Below, piece after piece: positions 57,701-64,000 of a DNA stretch of 64,000 bases. The stretch's first letter is position 1; each line of letters opens with the position of its first letter. The stretch is taken from positions 4,340,001 to 4,404,000 of the forward strand of contig SPDT01000004.1 in assembly GCA_008477525.1 (NCBI GenBank). Direction: 5' to 3'. This stretch comes from Hypomyces perniciosus (lineage: Eukaryota > Ascomycota > Sordariomycetes > Hypocreales > Hypocreaceae). Both the position numbers and the translations under genes were made by a program. A model generated the notes under the pieces. The model was not told the origin of the DNA and did no database searches. It worked only from the letters and a program-made list of their open reading frames with translations.

Positions 57701-60700
57701 AACTTTTAAACCTGCTAAATTGCCTAACTCTTTGCCTTTTTATTTCTTTTAAGATAAAGAAAGTCCTTTATAAAGTAAAGGGCTATTAAAGGATTAAAAT
57801 AATTAGAGATTACTGGCCTAATAGAAGTAAATGTTTAATCCTTTTTAAGGAAAGTAGTAGCTATACTTTAATTACTTTATTAAAGCTAATAATTAAAAAG
57901 ATGTCGCTAAATATAAAAAGAGGCCCTAGATTAAAGGCAATTTAAATAGTCCTTTTATTAAAAATTTAGGATAAAGATATAGTTGTAAAAAGGGAATAAG
58001 ATATATTCTTTAGCAGTTATAATAATAATAAACTAAATTTAAAGGCACCTTTAGTAAAACTAAAGATTATATTATTTATAAAACGATATAAATAAGGCCT
58101 TAATATACTTTATCCGCTTAAAAAAAGTATAAAAGAATTACCTATAAATATATGAAATCTCTGCTAGGATATAAATAGGCTTAAAAAGCTTTCCTTTAAT
58201 AGCGCATATAATGTTTTGAAGATATAACTGAAAGCCTTTAAAAGTATAGCGCTAAAAATATTCCTTAAGGGTATAACCTTTTATAAATAATAAAAGCAAT
58301 AAAGATAGTGTAAATAAAGGGGAGAAAGCAATTTCCGAATAGATTGGCAAGTTTAATTAACTGATATTAATACTACCTATAATCTAAATAGCAAAATACT
58401 CTTAAACCTAGATAGAGTTAAAACAAGGATACTAATTAAATGATACCTATTTACTAAAGCCTTATCTAGGGTAAATGGCTAAGCAGAGAGATAAAGCTAG
58501 GTTTAACCTTTCCAGGATAAAGAAATCTCGCTAGAGGTTTTCTCGCCTGTAACAGGTATATCGATAAAGTCGGCTATATTAGGTAACTGATAACAGGCTT
58601 TTCTAGCGGGATCCTTTATAATTAAATTATAGAGGCTACCTTAAAGGAATAGTAATTTATGTATAATAAAGAAACTACCCTGTATATTAAACTATATACC
58701 TGCACCTATAAAAAGATAAAAATAATATTATACTTTGCTTTTTTTTCTTTTCTTTATCTATTTAAATATAATCCTATTTTACTATAATTAAAATATTGCC
58801 TTTACTTTAAATCCTGCTTTAAAATTATTTAATTATACCCTTTTTCTTTCTTTATTATAATATCCTATTTAAAAAAAGACCTTTACCCTTTTACTTTATT
58901 TTTCCGGCCTATAAAAGATAAGCTAAGAACTCTACTCTTTTGCTATATTGGCTAAGTATTTTTAGGCTGCGCTAGGAACTTCTTTAAGCTAAATAAATAA
59001 AACTTTACTGTTAATCTTATTGTAAGTTAATATAGCTATTAACTATTATAGATTTACCTTTAACTTAATTAATATATTATTAGTTACCTATAACTATTAG
59101 TTAAAATAATAATTACTTTAAGCTATATTTACTATAAGAATCTTACACTAATGCCTAACTTTAAAGTAAATAAATAGTGTTTTTATATTAAAGATATCTA
59201 TAACTTTTTATATAACTTTTCCTATACAAAATAAACGTTAAACTTTACTTTAAAGGCAATACTTTATATAATAGTAAAAGGATTAGCGACTATTAAAGTG
59301 GCCTAAGCTAAGATAATAGTATTTATAGATACTTTTAAAGGTGCCCTTGCCTTTAATTAAATAATACTTTAAACTTTCAGTATTCTTAATAGACTATAGA
59401 ACTTCTAGTACTTTATTAAAGGATAATGAATTTTTATAGGGTTAATCTATTTCCTTAAATACTAGTGTATTTATATTTTTAATAAATATAAGTACCTCTA
59501 CTACTTTAACTTTTATAGATATAATTGTAAGCGCTAAGTGCAGCAGTTTTTTAATTTATAGGCCTATATAGTCGAGAAAGCCGGATTTCCCTATTTATTC
59601 AGCTTTTATATGGTCCTGTATATAGAATAACCTGGAGCTAATAAATATAGCTATTTAAGCCTATTCTGGATCTAGTAAATGCTTTATAGATTTATTAGCA
59701 TTAAATTAAGTTGACTGGCAGGACCTTTAAGCGGGATCCCTGTCTCCTTTAGCCTTAGAAAGCACAGAATAACTAACTTAAAGGGATTTAAACTTTTACT
59801 CTAGGATTAATGCTAGTACCTATACCTTAGGTATTCGGCTAAAAGCTATATAGATATTATTTAAGTTTTATATTAATCTTCAGCAGTAAATAAACTTATT
59901 ATTATAAATTCTAAAATAAATGTTAAAGATATTTTACCTTTTTTAATTAAGTATTATTTAATTAAATTAAATTAAGGCTAATAGGCTCCTCCTGGAATAA
60001 TTTATAAGAGGAATATAATAAAGATTAGTAGTTAATGCCTAGCTAACCTAGGAGTACCAATAAATAACCCTATAAAGGAGAATAGGTTAATCTATTATAA
60101 TAATAGTCTTTCTCGACAATTAGTTGCCTTTTTATCTCTAGGTATTTAAAAAAGATTCTAATAATAGCAGCCAGTACCTAAAATGCAATTTCCTATACTA
60201 ATAATACTTATACCTTTAGCTATATAGCTAAGCTAGTTATAGTAAAGGAAAAGAAAAGTATTCTCCCCTGCTCTATAAACAGTATTAATAGTAAAGAAAT
60301 AAGATAATACTGCTAGCTTAGTAATATAAGCAGTGTCTTTTGCAAAAATAGTAGTAGGATTAGCGACTAGGAGTAGGTTAATGTATTTCTTAGTAATACT
60401 ATAACCTATAGGACCCCTGCTAACTGTGCTAGCTATTGCTGATAATGCTGAAACCTTAGATGCAGAGTCGGTTTCCTTTAAAGAAAATAGTAGCTTTTCT
60501 AATGCGTTAGAGTATAACTAAGACTTAAAGGATAAAAGAGTTTTAGGAGTTATTACTAAACTTAACCGGCAAGCAACTAAGGATAATAAGAAGGCTTTTT
60601 TAAAACTGGGCAAAAGAGGGCAAGCTATAATAATAGCCTTTACAGCAGTAATAGGGAAAACTGTACTTTAGTATTCTTAAGTCCAGCGAATTACAGCCTT

Positions 60701-61134
60701 AGATATATACTGCAGCCTAACTTTATTTAGGCTAATAGATAAATCGGCTTAGGATAATATCTAAGAATGAGTTTATATACCTATATAAATAATAAAATAA
60801 CTGATATAAGATAAGCGGATAGTAGCTTAGAATGCCTGGCAATAAAGAGATTAATAAAAGGGGACTATTTAATTATAACAATTCTAATAGGAAGGGAATG
60901 ATTTAATATAGATTAGACAAGGAGGAATTAATAATATAAATGGCAGTAGTTCTGCTTTTAATTTTCTTTCCCTTTTTTTTTTTTTTTTCTTTCTTTTAAC
61001 AATACTTTTTCTGCTACTTTCTTATATTATTTACATTTTCTTTAAATATTATTATACTAATATTAGGGGGATTAATAGGAAAAGTGTTTTATTAAGATTC
61101 GCTACTTTTATTCGCGAATATCTATAGGGAGGGT
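57701..61134. other. RIP-mutated sequence between gypsy pol and LTR C
   Basis: About 3.4 kb with no recognised domain. A purine run (about 61,126-61,133, AGGGAGGG) abuts LTR C and could be a polypurine tract. A small inverted CCTGTAACAGG palindrome lies near 58,546. It may be the 3' noncoding part of the gypsy element or another insertion. Confidence 0.45.
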
Positions 61135-61541
61135 TTTATTAAGGGTAACTAATATATTTAACGCACTAGTATTTTTTCTTATTAACTTACCTAAAAAAGG
61201 TTGGCTGCTTATTTAAGCAGCTACTGGATTAGGAAAGTATAGGAGTATAAAGATATATAGATAGACCTAGTTTAATAAATAATAACCTTTTTCCCCTTTT
61301 AATATATAACCTTACCTGTAAGAATACAGTTACTGAGGCGTATAAAGGTAACTGTTAATTGCTTTTGGCTGCCGGCATTATAATTAAATAATCTGCAGTA
61401 TCTTTTTAGCCTCTATATTACTTAATTGCCGCTTTATGGTTCTGTCAGGAGCGCGGTTCCCGCGCTCGATACCAGTCGTTGTGTGTAGGTGTATATATAT
61501 ATTGTATATGTGTTTTGGAGTGCCAATTCCCCCTCGACAAA
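61135..61541 (+). repeat. LTR family 2, copy C (403 bp core)
   Basis: The core is 61,137-61,539. The first 15 bases are heavily mutated (TATTAAGGG for TGTCGGGGG), while the last half is nearly identical to copies A and B. There is no clear flanking duplication. The purine run on its left suggests it is a 3' LTR. Confidence 0.8.
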
Positions 61542-62339
61542 CTATTTTAATATATTATAACCTAAAAGCGCCGATTTATATAGAAATAGATGCATTAAAT
61601 TATATAATTAAAGCAGTATTAGCTTAATACTAGCGAGATACCTGGCACTTTATAGTATATATATTAAAAAAGCTAAATAGTTTTAAATTATATTATTATA
61701 CCTTTAATATTAAATTCTTTACTATTATAAAGGCTTTTTAAATATAAAGATTTTATTTAGCCTATATAAATATAGAGATTTAAGTTATAATAGACTATTT
61801 TAATTATTGCTATTTTATAAGTAAATAAAAGCTTTTATACTGGCAGGTAAAGGCTTTTAATAAGTTAGCTTTATTTAATTTTTATATTAAATATAGGCTA
61901 AGGAAGTTTAACCCTGCTAATGCTTTATTTTAATATTTTAATTTTTATAATTGTATTAAAATTAAAGAATTATAGTAAAGCCATATATTAATAATTTTAT
62001 AGTGTTTTTATAATATAAAAGCTAATAGCCTATATAAACTAAAAGGATTTATAATAGTATATTATAGTAATTAAAAATATATAAAGTTGCCTATAGATAG
62101 GAGTATTACTTTAGTATTACTTTAAGTTAAAGGATAGGGATTAAATGCTATTTAGTAAATAATTTACCTATAAAGTATAGTGGCTAAAGTTATAACTGCT
62201 AGTTTATAAGTTATATAGTAGATTACTACAAGTTTACTGCTAAAACTATAAAAGTCTTTATATTTAGCTATTTTATAAGTTTAATAAAGAGATTACTTTA
62301 TTTAACAGAAGGTTTAGAGTTAGAGGTTATTAACTGTAT
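61542..62339 (+). mobile_element. Second Ty3/gypsy RNase H remnant
   Basis: At about 61,571-61,626 the plus strand reads PIYIEIDALNYIIKAVLA, a clear RNase H start (Asp in EIDA), followed downstream by a KLNSFKLYYYTFNIKFF-type segment matching the family's thumb region. Its upstream part is absent, so LTR C or the element ending there appears to have been inserted into it. Confidence 0.7.
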
Positions 62340-62601
62340 TGTTAGAGACCCTCTTTGGGGCAGATAGATTAGGCGAGGGGCTGTAACCCTAGGGAATAGT
62401 AGAGGAGGTTAAAGAGCAATCACTTAAAGGAGAAATAGGTATTAATAAACAGGTAATAAGCCAGAAACTAATAGTTAAATATAGCAGCAGTAGTTTACTA
62501 GTCTCTAAAGTTCTATATCTTTAAAGATTACAGTTACTTTTATATATATATTCTAGCCTATATAATATTATAAAAACTCTAAAGCTTCTAGTCTTTTAAT
62601 A
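62340..62601 (-). repeat. LTR family 1, copy G (262 bp, inverted relative to F)
   Basis: It reads as the reverse complement of copy F with RIP-type differences, and its end TCTCTAACA is intact. A G-run to its right (about 62,606-62,612) fits a polypurine tract of a minus-strand element continuing to the right. Confidence 0.85.
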
Positions 62602-64000
62602 GGCTGCCCCCCCTTTTATAGTATTAACCTTAATACTAGCAAAGACCCTATATTTAACTAGCTTATTTTTAGCTTTTAATACCCTATTACTATACTAAAT
62701 AGTAACTATTTCCTATATAAATGCTTTTTTAAGCCTTAAACTTAAATACTTTAGTATATATTTAATAGCTTAAAAAGTTTCTAACCTTATAGTTTAAAAG
62801 TATACTTCTATACAATTAAACTTAAAGGGTAACAGAAAAATCCTATATAATAAGCTAACCTTTTACTATTAATATATAGATAATTTACTTTATTTTTCTT
62901 TTTTTAATTTACTATTATATATAAGTATACTATATATACTTTTACCCTACTTTTCTTTTTATTTATAACTTTAATTCCTATTTACTTTTCTTTTTTCCTT
63001 TTTTTCTTTCTTTTTATCTCTTTCCCTTTCTTGCCCTCTTTTTCCCTATAAGCACTTTCTCTATAAATATTCCTTCCTTTTACTTTTTATTACCAATTAA
63101 CCTATTATATAATAGCAGTTTTCTTTTTTTAGTTTAACCTACTACTATAAATTCTCTTTTTCCTTTTATAATAAATATCACTACTTTATAAATTTTCTAT
63201 AGTTAATTCTTTACTATAACTTTTTATTTAATATATTTATAGCCTAGTTTTAGAAAATAATAGCAATCTTGCAGTATTTAAAAACTTTAATATAGTAAGC
63301 CCATTTTTACTTACAGTTAATGCTATCGTAATTATATCTCTATTAAAACACCCTTTCCTTAAAATTACTATAGCTTTACTAATAAAACGCTATAAAGCCG
63401 CTAGCAATTTAACTTAATAGGTATTTTTATATAAATATAACTATTAGCTACTGTTAATTTACTATAAATGCCTTGCCCTATATTATTGTTATTTTAACCT
63501 TTTAATTAAAGAGAATATAAAGTTAAAAAAAAAACCTCTTTAATACTATAATAATAAATATAAGTTTTATATAATTAAAAAGTAAAACTTTCTATATTAA
63601 TTTATATTATATTAACTGCTTTTAAAAAATATTTTTATTATTTCTTAAATAATAAATTATATAATTTAATTGCCTATTAATTTATTAATACCGCTAAAGT
63701 ATTAATTTAATATTCTTAAAAGTCTTTAGTTAATAAAGTAAATACTTTAATATTACTTCTTTATTATATAATAGCAGTTAATAAAAACCTAGTCTATAAT
63801 AGCATTACTATTAATCTAATATAAAAAAAACTGTATATTAATGTAATAGAAGTTAAGCTTAGTAAAAAAGGAAAAAAAAGAAAAAGTTTACAGTAAATAA
63901 ACAGTATTACCGCTAAAACTTAAAGCGCTTAAACCTTTAAATTGCTCTTAATTAAACAAACTCTCTCGCTACTATTACTACTATTATATATACTTTTATT
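62602..64000. mobile_element. RIP-mutated sequence, probably interior of an element ending in LTR G
   Basis: AT-rich with no intact frame. If LTR G is a 3' LTR, this is the interior of a minus-strand element running off the window. I could not name a domain. Confidence 0.4.

Larger units (their letters stand above)
39960..64000. repeat. RIP-degraded retrotransposon cluster
   Basis: From about 39,960 base composition shifts abruptly to AT-rich, TpA-rich sequence with stops in all frames. Differences between repeat copies are overwhelmingly C-to-T and G-to-A. This is the signature expected of repeat-induced point mutation in ascomycetes. No intact gene was recognised. Confidence 0.93.

Noticed and set aside
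1..64000. tRNA and rRNA genes
   Set aside because: I looked for B-box-like GGTTCRANNCC and rRNA core sequences and found none that could be folded into a convincing gene. A tRNAscan run would settle it.

Overview
This is a filamentous ascomycete chromosome segment, plausibly Sordariomycetes/Hypocreales. The evidence is compact genes with 50-80 nt introns (GTAAGT-type donors, CTAAC/CTGAC branch points), conserved fungal protein families, and a 24 kb AT-rich tract that looks like repeat-induced point mutation (RIP). The species assignment is an inference.

Bases 1-39,960 are ordinary gene space. In order: a SIM/RING protein resembling a SUMO-targeted ubiquitin ligase (+); an uncharacterised coiled-coil protein (-); an aldo-keto reductase with four exons (-); Dom34/Pelota (-); a repeat-rich 3.2 kb intergenic region; a WDR44/Dgr2-like WD40 protein (+); a small thioredoxin (-); a DUF2278 protein (-); a 13-exon secreted repeat-peptide precursor (-); a six-exon MFS transporter (-); NMN adenylyltransferase (+); the ribosome-assembly WD40 protein Rrb1/GRWD1 (+); an APC-superfamily permease (-); a decayed DUF7703-type membrane protein (-); a CCCH + RBR ubiquitin ligase (-); and a methionine-permease-like transporter (+). 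I resolved exon boundaries by hand for most of these, so many reading frames are longer or shorter than the raw open frames.

The most unusual locus is 17,116-19,322 on the minus strand. A signal peptide is followed by about twelve near-identical exons of 54-81 nt. Each encodes one Met/Glu-rich repeat, most with a Lys-Arg kexin site, and all are separated by homologous 52-69 nt phase-2 introns. All 13 exons join in one frame of 515 codons. It has the architecture of a fungal kexin-processed multi-peptide precursor, with an exon-per-repeat layout. An MFS transporter lies directly upstream on the same strand.

Bases 39,960-64,000 contain no intact gene. They are stacked, RIP-degraded LTR retrotransposons. 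I can delimit three LTR families: 262 bp (two copies, inverted), about 403 bp (three copies, same strand), and about 265 bp (two copies). The 265 bp pair bounds a complete minus-strand Ty1/copia element at 44,961-52,511, with an exact 5 bp target duplication (GATAA) and recognisable integrase and reverse transcriptase remnants. That element is itself interrupted by a solo 403 bp LTR. Ty3/gypsy gag, RT, RNase H and integrase remnants lie on the plus strand on both sides. One GC-rich island (45,650-46,090) inside the copia element has escaped mutation and carries a 134-codon open frame.
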